NCBI GenBank assembly: GCA_051453625.1
Contig: JBOZIK010000001.1
Span: 99,233,891-99,297,890 of the forward strand
DNA length: 64,000 nt
Direction: 5' to 3'
From: Welwitschia mirabilis
Lineage: Eukaryota; Gnetophyta; Gnetopsida; Welwitschiales
The notes beneath the pieces were generated by a model. It had not been told where the DNA came from. It ran no database searches and was given only the letters and a program-made list of their open reading frames with translations. The stretch's first letter is position 1. Every line of letters begins with the position of its first letter. Of this stretch, positions 37,701 through 49,890 are shown piece by piece. The position numbers were made by a program, and so were the translations under genes.

Positions 37701-37881
37701 ATAGCTCTGTTTCATTTATATTACTTAATAGACACTTGATTTCCTTATTAGAAATGTCTTACAAAGTAGTGATGTAGAAATTAGATTTTCTAATTTTAGC
37801 AAATAAGACTTTAGTTGAGTTATATTCTTTGATAACATAATAATATTTGATAAAAGTAACAGAAAAGTTTGCATTGCATAA

Positions 37882-38064
37882 CTAATTAATACTTAAAAGA
37901 TTATGTTGCAATCCTTCTACACAGAAAAAATATTTTACCTTAGGCAGTTTAACTCCTTTAAGGACTTCAATACCTCTGATAGGTGCCTCTATATTATAGC
38001 TACAAATAACTAGTTCTTTATCTTGCTCTACAAAAGTGGTAAAGTTGGATTTATCTTTAGTCAT
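37882..38064 (-). pseudogene. Element A protease to GAG-pre-integrase region
   Basis: The 60-codon frame reads MTKDKSNFTTF, then IRGIEVLKGVKLPKVKYFFC, VEGLQHNLLSIN. It matches the Sirevirus sequence after the protease active site (SRHMTGDKSxF ... VKYVxGLxHNLLSIS). The catalytic aspartate should lie just upstream at about 38070-38100, where stops are seen. Confidence 0.8.
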
Positions 38065-38869
38065 ATGACTTGAACATCCACTGTTAACATATTAGGCATC
38101 TTTCCTTACTACTCATAATGTAATATGAGCTAATAGAGTTTGTCTTTATTTTCGAATCCATATTTTCTTTAGTTTATCCTACATAAAACATTATACCATA
38201 CTTATTGGCCTATTGCCCTTAATAGTGTAATATCTAACTTTAAATTTAATTAGATAATTAAACTAGTAATAACCTCATTTATAACAATAATAATAAATAA
38301 TATTATTGATGTAAACTATATGCTCATACCTAGGTTTATAGTTCCATTTGTTGAACAATGAAGCTAAAGTATTCGTGGAGGCTTCATTGTGATCTAAATC
38401 ACTTTTTTCATTTGCAATTCTTCATTGTCCAAGCATGACGTTTAAGGTCTTCTTTCCTTAGGTAAACTTCTTATTGTTGGTGCTTTTTAAATTAAAAAGT
38501 TCCTATTTAACAGTCTTTAACATATACCTTATTTTACTAATCTTAGCTTTTAGAGCTAAGTTTTTAGATCATTTCCTATTATAAGAATCTCTTTCTTGTT
38601 CATATGCTAATTCACAAGAATGAAGTAATATTTTCATTTTAACACATATTTTTTACAACTTAAAGAATTCTTCAGAAATTAGATCATACTTCTCTTGAAG
38701 TTCGATCCTTGTTTCACCTTCATTGTCTGATCTAGATTCTTCTTTTCTTTTATTACTTTCCTTTTGGATATGTACAATGGTTATGTAAGATGGATAAGCT
38801 TTTTTATCATCAGATGTTTCTACTTTAATTACATCCTCATCATCATTCCATCTTATGAAGAAAGATCTC

Positions 38870-39850
38870 CTTTTCTTAGGCTCTTTCTTTTGTGCTTTTT
38901 CCTACAATGTATTAGAGTTAGGACATTCTAAGGCTATGTGTCTTCATCCTTTACAAACTCAACACTCTAGCTTGGAGATATTATACTTGAAAGGAAATAA
39001 AGAACTACAAAATGTTTTACCTTTGAACTTATCTCTAGCTTGAAATTCTAATGATTTTAGATAGTCCTCATTTTTTTACTTTTTTCATGAAAGAAATCTC
39101 TTAACTCACCTTGTGATAAGAGCAAGTTCTTCGTCCACATCATATTCAGAATGATCTCCATCTAATCCTTCTTTTATTTTTCCTTTCAAAACTTTCCTTG
39201 TATTTTCATTGGCTTTAAGAGCAATAGACTTTTCTTTTAAAGCACCATCTTGAATAAGATTTATTTCATAAGCCGTTAGATCACTTTGTAATTCTTCAAT
39301 TTTCATCTAGTTAAATTCTCTTAGTTATTTAATGGCTATTGTCTTAATAACCTTTTGAATTACCTTAGCCTTAAGAAGATTTTTACTAGTCTCACGTATA
39401 GCATTCACTATGTTAGAGACTCTTATAAAGTATTCATGTACTCTTTCTTTATTTTTCGTCTTTAGATTTTCAAACTAATTAGTCTAAATAAGAATTTTTG
39501 ATTTCTTAATGATGGAGGTTCTTTTATATATCCTCGTTAGAACATTCCAAATTTTTTGTATAGTTCTACATCCAGCTATTCTATTAAATTCCTTTATTAT
39601 AAGGGCTGAGTAAAGAGCATTCTTTTCTTTTGAATCATACATTAAAGATGCTTTTTTCTTCTTCTTCATAGTTCCTTCTAGATTTGACTTGTGTAATAGA
39701 AATTCTTGCAGCATCATCCATCTTTAGTGCTTTATCAAACCTAAAACTCATAAGACTATAAGTACACTTGCGTTCTAATTTTCTAATAGGCATAGTTTGT
39801 TCCATCGAAGATTAGAGGTCTAATGGATGACATCTCTTCCATAGTTCACA
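38870..39850 (-). pseudogene. Element A gag
   Basis: The protein starts near 39840 (SIRPLIFDGTNYAY in the frame). 39484-39717 is open with the Sirevirus gag core (NALYSALIIKEFNRIAGCRT, QKIWNVLTRIYKRTS, KKSKI). 39106-39306 is a charged, coiled-coil-like part (EELQSDLTAYE ... EELALI). Near 38920-38965 there is a zinc knuckle with VCKG, HIALECP; its first cysteine, middle cysteine, histidine and last cysteine are kept, with two stops between. Stops break the chain. Confidence 0.8.
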
Positions 39851-39880
39851 TAAGAATTTTACTTCCTATTTATGAATACC

Positions 39881-39894
39881 TACTCTAATATCAC
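39881..39894 (-). promoter_or_regulatory. Primer binding site of element A
   Basis: The minus strand reads TGATATTAGAGTAG next to the 5' LTR, a decayed form of TGGTATCAGAGC. Element B has TGGTATTAGAGTGG at the same place (52114-52128). Confidence 0.65.
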
Positions 39895-40134
39895 TGAAGA
39901 TAGTTTAACTCAAAAAAGAGGGGTAAATGAAACCTATTAAAAATAAATTCTACTGAAAAAATTAAAAATTATATAATAAACACTTACTAGATTACCATGG
40001 TTTCCTAACTTGGGTACATTCACACATAAAGAGTAGCTTCCTCTTATATTTATGGTTTTTTAAACCTACAAAATAGTGATTTTGGAGCATCACTAATCTT
40101 ACATATAATTGAGATGCTCCTCTTAAGGTAGTAC
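39895..40134 (-). repeat. 5' LTR of element A, first part
   Basis: It aligns with 29409-29640 of the 3' LTR. It stops at the AGTAC target site of element B, and the rest follows at 53463-54626. Confidence 0.85.
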
Positions 40135-41561
40135 TAAGGATTTATTTAAACTTAGAGGGCAGGGGTGAATGAGTTCCACTAAATAAAATCTTAAACTAAA
40201 ACAAAATGGAAATGCACAATGATAATACACCTTATTGAGATAATGTGGTTTCCCTATTTGGATATGTCCACACAAAGAGGGTAACATCTACTCACATCTT
40301 TAGATATTATTAACCTATAAGAAAATAGTGGTTTTCTAGCACATCACTAATCTTACAATAACTGAGGATCTTTTTGTAAGATAGGACTTCCTTCCCTTCA
40401 AGGAAATAATGGTTTTTATAGATACACCACAAAACTTTACAACAATGAGAGTCTTCTTGCAAGGCAGGACTCTTTCCCCCATAAGGAAATATAATAAGTT
40501 TCTAAAAGCACAATATCAAATGTACACCTCTATAAAGGTTACCTAACAAAGTATTTAATATTCAAAATGGACTTATAATAATATTAAAAAATAAGATAGT
40601 TCATAATGAATAACAAAAAATACAACATAATAACAAGCTTGAATAAATTTCTTTGATGAAGATTTAAGCTTCTTGAGGTTGTTATTATTATTATAAGTAT
40701 GAATGAAAAATGAAGTAATGAATATTCAAGCCTAAGAGATGAAAACAATGCTAGCTCCTTGCTAACAAATCTTTTAATTTTTTCATTAGAGGTTCCCTTA
40801 ACTCATGGTTTTAAAGATTTGTATATTTGATTGATTTAATGAAGTACCAAAATTTTTTCTTTATTTTATAATATTGAGCTTTATAGGGTTGAGGAAGATC
40901 TAGCTACTTGAGCTTGAAAGAAAACTATTTGATTCTATAACTGCCATGCAATGGATAGTTAATGTCTATGCTTCAGGAATGTAACTTTGGTTTTAATCAA
41001 TGTGAACTTTGGTTCAAGATGTCTTTAGTTTTATAGATGTATTTATTCTAGATGCCTTTTCTTTTGTAAATGTCTCCAGTTAACTTACTCAAATTTTGAC
41101 AAATTTTGAACTATAGTATCCTTGGACCTTTATGATCATGAATTTGAGATGTACAAGTTCATAGCTCACCTAGAACATAAGATATCAGTAAAAAATAAAA
41201 TTAAATATATTACTTGTTTTAGCTCAGTATAGATATCTTTAAATATGTAGACATCTTTATTTATATCAGGTTCAACTCTTGGTTTAGTAATCTTGAATAT
41301 TATAGGCATCTTTTAGCTTGTCACTTGATTTCTCGTACATGGAACATGTTTTTATATTTCTACATGTCTTTACTAAATATGTCTTTAATTTTCCATATTC
41401 TTCAAATAATTGATTTTACTGATTAACAACTAATCATTTTCATGAGATGTTATCTTTGAATTATAATCAAGTACCTAGGTTTGATGTTCCTATAATGACC
41501 TGATGACATAATGACACAAAATATCTGATAATTAGAATCATTAAAACTAAATTTTCCAATA
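40135..41561 (-). repeat. 3' LTR of element B
   Basis: 1427 bases, homologous to 52131-53457. 40315-40500 has tandem repeats of about 78 bases, each with a TTGCAAGG-like core and a GGTTTT..TAG.ACA block. 40990-41400 has the AGACATCTTT word cluster. Confidence 0.85.
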
Positions 41562-42420
41562 ATATTCCCTTTTTTTATGATGTCCAAAACTTGACAAATT
41601 GAATTAGTGCAATCTTAACTAATCAATTGAAACCAAACATTTTTATTCTTAGAGCAATGGACATAATCACTAGTTATAATAATCATGATATCCACTACTT
41701 AAAATAAGATGAAAGCATATAGACATAGATCACTTAAAGAATAAGAATAAGATACATTTTATATTTCATAGAAAAATACAATAGTTAAATTTTAAATGAT
41801 ATTTAAGGACAATAACATTTATTACTTGAAAATAAAATCACATAAACATACTTATTTAAAAAAACAATAAGATCTATTGATGAATCATTTTCATAATCAA
41901 ATAAGGACACAAAGATAGTTAATAATCCATTAAGCAACATATATATTAAATCATAAAGTATATCATGAAAATAAGAGCATTAATAATTGTAGAAATGTGT
42001 CCAACTAAAAGCCATTGATTTGTTAAATCTTATCCCCCTTTTTGGAAAGAAGAGAAAAGAAATAGAAATTTAAGAATCTAATGCTCCCCTACACATGTGC
42101 TTATAGAGGTACCAATTGATGTTTTGCTAAACATTTTTAGTCAATAGTATAGTTAAAGATATCTATAGTCTTTAAGATGTTTTTTTCAGAGACATCTACA
42201 AATATGAAGACATTTGCAATAAAAGTTCTATAATTTTCAAAAGGATCTATAACTACTGCAAGCATAACAATACACTTTGAAAAGATAAATATAAAGTACA
42301 TAATTTCAAATTTAACTACATCAAACTACATCTAATCATAATCTCAACTCATAAGATAAATACAATACAAAGTTGAGAAATTAAAAGATATTACTTGTTT
42401 ACTTACCTAAAGGATCAATC
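41562..42420 (-). other. Element B polypurine tract and region after pol
   Basis: On the minus strand an A-rich tract ending AAAAGGGAATAT touches the 3' LTR (41562-41577). Near 42035-42060 is a piece (CCAAAAAGGGGGATAAG) that corresponds to the end of the extra frame seen in A. The body of that frame is missing. 42160-42240 holds several AGACATCTTT-type words. Confidence 0.6.
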
Positions 42421-44126
42421 CTCAAGTTCCTACATAATTTTACATATCTGTTAGGACTTAGAGGATTTTTAAATATGTATTTAAGTTCATCATCTGTACT
42501 GATGTATTACATTGTAATATCTTTGTTCTAAACATGTTGTCTCAGAAAGTGGTATTAGATGTTAATGTGCTTAGTTCTTGAGTGTTGTATAGTATTTTTA
42601 GATATATTGATAACACTCTTTTTATTACAATAGATAAGAATGTTATTTATGGAGAAATAAAAATATTTTAAACTTTATTTGATCCATAGAAGTTGTGCAG
42701 AGTAGCTTTCTACAGCAACATACTTAGCCTCAGTTGTAGATAGAGTGATTGAGTTCTATTTTTTTACTACTCTAATATATTAGGTATTATCAAAGCAAAA
42801 AGTACATTCCACTTGTGCTTCTTCTTTCATCTTTTCAACCTGTCCAATCTACATCATAATACCCTATAAGATCAAGTGAGGAGTTCTTTGAGTATCAAAG
42901 ACCCTAGTTAGTAGTATTTTTTAAGTAATGAAAAATTATTTTAATAGATACAAGATGCGATTCCTTGGAATCACTTAGATAATATGTACAAATTCCTACA
43001 CTTAACATAATATCAATTCAACAAGTTGTATGATATAACAAATTACCAATCATACCTTTATATAGCTTTTGATCTACCTTATTACCATTTTCATCTCTAT
43101 CCAATTTGGTGTTTTGATTCATGGAAGTATCCTTTTCTTTACAATTCTACAAAAGATATTTGACTAGAAAAATTTTAATATGTTTAACTTATGAAATAAA
43201 TGTACTATATTTATGTTTTACTATTGAAGTCCTAGGAAGTTGCTCATTTCTCCCATAAAACTCATTTCAAATTCATCCTATATAATCTTAGTAAATTTAT
43301 TACATAAGATTTATTAGTAACACCAAAAATAATATAATCTACATAAACTTGAACAATAAGAAAATCTTTACCATCTTTTCTAATTAATAATGTCAAATCT
43401 ATTATATCTTTTTTAAAGACATTTTTAATTAAATGATCTGAGAATTTTTTATACCAAGCTCTTAGAGCTTGTTTAAGACCATAGAGAGTCTTTTTTAATT
43501 TGTAGACATGATCAAATTTTTGTGAGTCGATGAATCCATTTGGTTATTAATATATACTTATTCTTAAAGATTTCCATTAAGGAAAAAAACTTTTTACATC
43601 CATTTGATAAAGTTTGAAACCTTTCATATAGGCAAAAGCTAGAAGCATTTTTATTGATTTCATATGAGCCACAGGAGCAAATATTTCTTCAAATTAAATT
43701 CATATTTATTGATTTTAACCTTTCTTCACTAGTCTTTCTTTATTTCTAATAACATTTCCATGCTCATCTGTTTTATCTCTAAAAATCCACTTAGTGCTAA
43801 TAAGTGTTATGTTACAAGGTCTTGCAGTAAGTTTCCAAACATTGAATCTTTCAAATTGATTAAGCTCTTCTTACATAGCAACCATTCAATATTCATCATT
43901 TTCTACTTTTTTAAAAAAAATTAGGTTCAACTTGAGACATATAAGCTACATAACCACAAAATTATCTAGTATGACTTCTAGTTTGAATGCCTCCATAAGG
44001 ACTTCCTATAATGTTGCTTATGGAGTGGTTCTTCTTTAGCCTTATCATGATTAATGGATTTTTCTTTTCTAATTATTCTTCTTTTCCTTTCTCACTATCA
44101 GATTGAACTTGAGATTATCTAGAGGA
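42421..44126 (-). pseudogene. Element B RNase H and reverse transcriptase
   Basis: The order and sequence match element A. Near 43325-43350 the active-site block reads VYVDYIIFG; the second aspartate of YVDD is tyrosine. Upstream near 43440-43560 and 43590-43640 are the usual RT blocks (LKQALRAW-like and the DVK.FFLNG-like region) with stops. The polyprotein end near 42421-42520 corresponds to A at 33443-33560. Confidence 0.8.
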
Positions 44127-44960
44127 TTAAACAATTTGCATAGGTGTAGAATCATATTCTACATTTACTGGATTTGGTTCAATATCATCTATTTTGACAT
44201 TTATCATTTCCTCAACTACATGTATTTTATTGTTATACACCTTATAAGCCTTACTAATAATAGAATATTTGAGAAAAATTTCTTCATCAACTTTTGAATC
44301 AGATTTCCTTAAATTATTTCTTTCATTTGGAATAAAGAATTTTGGATCAAATATATGAAAGTAATTAGCAGAAGGTTTTCTACCTGACCATAACTTATAT
44401 GAAGTTTTATAAGTGAATCTTCTTACAAGAACTTTGTTGAAAAGATAATAGGCTATATTGATTACTTGTAGCCAAAAATGATATGATGCCATTTTATCAT
44501 ACATCATTATCCTTGCCATAGTATTAAGAACTCTATTCTTTCTTTTAACTACTCCATTTTGTTGGGGAGTTCTTGGAGTAAAGAATTAATGTAGAATGTC
44601 AAATTGTTCATAGAATTCTTTGAATTTTTCATTTTTGAATTCAATTCACTTATTATCATTTTGATCTTGTATCCCTTTTGATTTTACAACCTGATGCATA
44701 ATTTAGAAAAAGTATTAAAAGCCTCATCCTTATATGCAAGGAAGGCTACCCATGTAAAATGAAAAATCATCTATAACTATCACATAATAACTTTTCTTAC
44801 TTGAGATTTCTATAAATGAAGGACCAACAATGTCTAAATGTAAGAGATCTAATGGATGTTTAATAGAGAGAACAATTTTCTTACCAAAGTTTACCTTTGT
44901 CTACTTCCCTTTCTCACAAGTTTCATAGATCTAATTATCAATGTTTTTAAATTTGGAAAG
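44127..44960 (-). pseudogene. Element B integrase
   Basis: 44127-44519 is the longest continuous coding piece in the window without N: 130 codons covering the integrase C-terminal half (MASYHFWLQVINIAYYLFNK, KTSYKLWSGRKPSANYFHIF, then an acidic tail with EEMINVKIDD). Near 44540-44575 lies the APRTPQQNGV block, then stops. A GAG-pre-integrase trace continues to about 45100. The length of the open piece suggests B is younger than D or E. Confidence 0.85.
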
Positions 44961-45456
44961 TTCTCTTATCAATTCCTTTGTAGATAAGATTTTGAAAAGA
45001 TCTTTTTCAATGTGACCTAGCTTCCTGTGCCATAGCTCTACTTTATCTATTTTGCTAAGTAAACACTTGGTTCCATTATTAGATATATCTTATAGGGTGA
45101 TAATCTAAAACATTTGATTTTCTTACTCTAGTAAATAAGACTTTAGTAGTATTTTATTCTCTTAAAACACAATCATTTTCTATAAATGTAGTATAAAAAT
45201 TTGCATCTCAAATTTGACTTACACTTAAGATATTTTATTGCCAACTTTCTACAAGAAATACATCTTTTACCTATGGTAAATTACCTTCTCCAATCATACC
45301 AACACATTTGATTTGTTCTTCTGTATTATCTTTAAAGGTTAAAACTTTCTTATCTTATTTTACTAAGGTAAGGAAGCAATATTTCTCTTCATTCATGTGT
45401 CTTGAGCATCCATTATCAACATGTCATACATGCTTCTTCACTACTTTAAGTGCTAT

Positions 45457-45611
45457 TTAAGTTAAAAGTACAGATTTTGATTTTGGCACCCATGATTTCT
45501 TGGTTTGTCCTACATAAAACCATTCTAGTTGCCTTTTAGTATTAGTAGTATAATACATAATTTTAAATTTCATTGAACATCTATACTCATAATGATCTCT
45601 ATTATGATAAT
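45457..45611 (-). pseudogene. Element B gag zinc-knuckle end
   Basis: The minus frame reads FCNNYHNRDHYEYRC, a zinc knuckle (C-x2-C-x4-H-x4-C in the family) with the second cysteine changed to tyrosine. It continues with SMKFKIMYYTTN and VGQTKKSWVPK, the Sirevirus gag-protease linker. The frame continues to 45651, but those codons belong to the LTR of element C, so that start is artificial. The rest of gag is at 51421 and upward. Confidence 0.75.
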
Positions 45612-47200
45612 TATTGCAAAATCTAGTTTGTTGATTCCACTTGTCAAACATTTTATGTCATTATGTAGATAGGTTATTATAATAAATCAAATCTTAATAG
45701 GTACTAGATCATGATGGATCTTTAGAGACAACATCTCACGAAAAGGATTATATGCTAAATAGCAAAATCAATTGTTTAAAGATGCCTAGAAAATTAAAGA
45801 CATCTCAAGTAAAGATGTCTATAAATCTAAAGACATTTTACATGCACTAGAAAACAAGTGACAACCTAAAAGACAAACTACCATATTCAAGATGATTAAA
45901 CTGAGATTAAACCTGATACAAATAATACATATACATAATTAAAAACATCTATACTGAGCTAAAATAGGTGACATAGTTAATTTTATTTTTGACTAATATC
46001 TTACATTTTAGGTGAGCTATGAACTTGTAAATCATGGATTCATGATCATAAAGGTCTAAGGATATTACAATGCAAAATTCATCATAATCTGGGCAAATTG
46101 ATTGGAGACATATAGAAAATTGAATACATCTGAAATAAAGACATCCACAAAATTGAATACATCTTAAATTGAAGTTCACATCCATTAAAAGCAAAGTTAT
46201 ATACCCAAAGCATAGATGTTTACTATTCTTTACATAGTAGTTACAGAATCAAACGGCTACCTGTCAAGCTTAAATGAATAGAACTTCTTCAACTCTATAA
46301 AGCCTTAATGTTACAAAACAAATAAGAACTTTTTGGTACTTCATTAAATTAATAAAATATATAGAAATTTTAAATCACAAGTCAAGGGAACTTCTTGTGA
46401 AGAAATCAAAGGATTCATTAGCAAGGAGCTAGCATTGTTTTCATCTTTTGGACTTGGATATTCATTGCTTTACTCTACATTCATACTTGTGATAATAACA
46501 ACAATTTCAAGGAGCTTAAGTATTCATCAAAGAAATATGTTTAGGCCTATTGTCATGTTGTATTTTTATTTATTTATTGTAGGATTATTTTATTATTTAA
46601 TATTTTTGTAAAGTCCAAGTTCTTGAATATAAAATACTTTGTAAGGAAACCCTTCTAGGGTTATGCATTTGACAATGTACTTTTAGACACTTTGTTGATA
46701 TAATGTTATTAGTAAATCAAAAAACCATTATTTCCCTATGAGTTGAGAAATAAAGTGTACCTTGCAAGGAGACTCTAATTGTTATAAACGTTTGTGGTAC
46801 ATCTATGAAAACCATTGTTTCCTTAAAGGGAAGAGAGTACTACCTTGCGAGAAGGCTCTCACTATGATAAAGGTTTGTGATACACTTGTGAAAACCACTA
46901 TTCCATTAAGGAGAAGAGAGTGATGCCTTGTGAGAAGACTTACTTATTGTAAGATTGGTGATGTGCCATAAAACCACTATTTTCTTATAGGTTAAGAATA
47001 TCTAGAGGTGTGAGTAGAAGCTACCCTTTGTGTGTGGATGTACCAAGTTAGGAAACCACATTATTTGATAAGGTGTTTTTATTGTATAGTTTTATATAGT
47101 TTTANNNNNNNNNNNNNNNNNNNNNNNNNNNNNNNNNNNNNNNNNNNNNNNNNNNNNNNNNNNNNNNNNNNNNNNNNNNNNNNNNNNNNNNNNNNNNNNN
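45612..47200 (+). repeat. 5' LTR of element C
   Basis: It aligns with 49891-51420. 45770-46180 has AGACATCTTT-type words, and 46735-46990 has three to four tandem units of about 78 bases with palindromic CCTTGCAAGG. The LTR end is hidden in the gap 47105-47204. Confidence 0.8.
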
Positions 47201-47204
47201 NNNN
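47105..47204. other. Assembly gap (100 N)
   Basis: A run of N that hides the junction of the C 5' LTR with its internal region, including the primer site. Confidence 0.95.
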
Positions 47205-47489
47205 TAATTATACTAATGTAAAAATAAAATATGCCAAAATCTAGTATTGACCCTTTTTTATTAGCAAAAGGACCACCAAATCTCATTTTCATGTTTTCAC
47301 TCAATATGTATCTCTACTAGGTGATTTTTTCAGCTACATTTTCTCAAATTTCTCTAGCTAGACATCTTGGATTATTAAGACATCTCAATAATCAGGAAGA
47401 ACAATATTTTTTTATAAACAGGTGTATATTTCTCACAGTTTCTAGTATTTTAATTAATCTTTTATTGGTTCTTCATTCTATTTTGTAAA

Positions 47490-49150
47490 AATGATAAGAA
47501 GAAAGGCAACAAGAACATCCAGGGGTAAGGAACAAGCTTTAAAATAATTAAGATTGTAATATAAACCATAGTTCTATCATGAGGCAATGAAAAGAAGATT
47601 CAAAACTTGATTAAGAAACTCAATCATTATAGAGAGAACCCTTGTATTTTAAAAACGACATAAAGACTAGCTCATGAGTTATTTTATTCAGCTTGATTGG
47701 GAAATGATAGTATATCTTATTTAACCTATTTTTCATCTAGTGATAAGAGAATTTTATGCAAACATACATGAAATAAATGATAGTACTAGTTCATTTCAAA
47801 CTTATGTTAGAGATACAAATTTGCATATAGTTTTGAGTTTTATTAATTCATTGCTTGACATAGATGATATAAATTTTCAATAGTTTTATAGTCATTCATT
47901 TAAAGAAACATTTAATTCTAGAGTTGTCAATGTGTCTTAGCATCAAATGAGTAATGATTTATTTGGGCATAGTAGAATGAAATTTATTAAAGGTATTGAA
48001 AAAAATACATGATGCCTAATTCCTTAGTAACATTATACAATATTTTAGTTAGAGGAAGCAGCTATAACTATTATAAATCCATGTAAACTTTCATTATTTA
48101 CTATTTACTCACTTAGCCTAATCCTCAATAGTGTAGATATTTTAGTGCCATAACTTTACCTCATTCATCAAAAGAAACCATTAATAAAATTTAGTGAAAA
48201 CTAAAGAATACCAATGACATCAAGTAAAGTCACAAACAATAGGACTCCATGATTTTAGTGATCACATTTTACAACTAATCATAGCTCCTCATCTAGAAAA
48301 AATGATTTAAATTCCATCAAAAAAATAATTGACAAAATTAAAAGAAACATTTTGAAGCTAAGAAAACACAGATCCATTGCAAGTGAAGGTAAGGCACCAG
48401 TAGAGAGTTGAAAATCCATGACAACTTTCATGCGAATAAAGTTAAATAAGGAGTCATATGTATAGAAAGAGGTAAGACTATTAGCTCCTTTTGATAGAGG
48501 GTCTAATTAGGTAGGGTAGTAGATGATGAATCTTTATAAGAGTCTTTTAGAGATGAGGCATAGACTCATGAGAAGGATCACACTTTCATAGAGGCACATA
48601 TGTAGGGGAAGCCACAGGCTCAAAGTACTTCACAGTAGAGGCCAGCATCATAGGAGATAAAATCTAAGAGCTTAGATGCTTCACCTATTATATTTTATTG
48701 TCTACATCGTAAGATTCCATTTTGTGATCTTACATAGCCACTATCAGCATATAGACCCTCTTCATCATAACCTGCACCTTTGCCACCTCTAGTTCATCCA
48801 CAACCGCCACCACCTTCTCATATAGAATCCATTTAGATAGAACCAATTTTATCCATCTAACTCCCATTATCATTTATAGAGACTAATACTATTAGTTTCT
48901 TTAGGACTTTTATCAGTCATCAAACATATTAATATATGAGAAGATAAGCCTTTAAAGACCTTGACAAGTCATCACAATTCCCTTCTAGGAAGAGAAACAC
49001 TCTAACCCTTGCTTCTTCATCATCATACATACAATAAACCTCCATCACCCATGATAGTAATGATAGTGATGAATAAGACCAAAGTGAGTAATAGTGATTT
49101 AGATCTTATTGATTAGAGCCTATTTTATAATGTCCAAAAAGGGGAAGAAG
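47490..49150 (+). pseudogene. Only reading frame of element C (homologue of A's post-pol frame)
   Basis: The frame starts near 47490 with MIRRKATRTSRGKEQA and goes on, with stops, through ELYANIHEINDSTSSFQTYV and LSFINSLLDI to a proline/serine-rich stretch near 48750-48830. It ends in a KKGKK-like piece at about 49150. The same blocks in the same order occur in A between pol and the 3' LTR. It keeps no catalytic motif known to me. In family terms it may be the Sirevirus extra ORF; its role is unknown. Confidence 0.6.
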
Positions 49151-49484
49151 TATATGACAAATCATTAATAGATCTAAAAATTTCATGTTAAGAATATTCT
49201 ATTGGGATTAGAGCACTTGATCATGAGATTTTTATTTGGATCCATGAGTGTCATCATGTTCATTGATGATCCTTCATTACTATTTTGACATACATTTGTG
49301 TTATTTGACATTTTCTATCATTATTGCTTATTAATATACGTTTTATGTTTGGCATATTACTCATTTTTAATATAATTATTTCATATTCTTTTGTTGATAC
49401 ACTTTTAAATATGTAATACTCTAATTATTTTGTGATTAAAATTCTTTCATATGATGATAACACGTTTTTTACCTACTCTAATGT

Positions 49485-49494
49485 NNNNNNNNNN
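49485..49494. other. Assembly gap (10 N)
   Basis: Ten N inside element C. Confidence 0.95.
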
Positions 49495-49874
49495 TATCAG
49501 CACATCTTTTATGACATCATATTGATACATAATTGAATTTGATGCTCTAAAAATGGCAAATTTTCATTAGTATATTGTAATTAAAGATTATGAAATGTTT
49601 ATGTACTTCACTTTTTACATACATATGTGAATGAAAAATCCAATAGTTTATCATCCATTTTTATGTATTTTACAAAGTTGCTTAAGTAATTGTTAATATG
49701 TCTTATTCTAGATTTTCAAGTGGTATATATATCTATGTGATTTTTCTAATTTTAAGTGACACATATCATGATTATTACAACTAATAATTATGTGTATTTC
49801 TCTAAAACAAAACGTCTAATTTTAATTAGTTAGTTGAGATTACACTAATGAGATTTACAAAGTGCTAAATGTCA

Positions 49875-49890
49875 TAAAAAAGAAGGAGAT
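49875..49890 (+). promoter_or_regulatory. Polypurine tract of element C
   Basis: AAAAAAGAAGGAGAT directly precedes the 3' LTR start at 49891. It shows that C is a plus-strand element. Confidence 0.75.
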
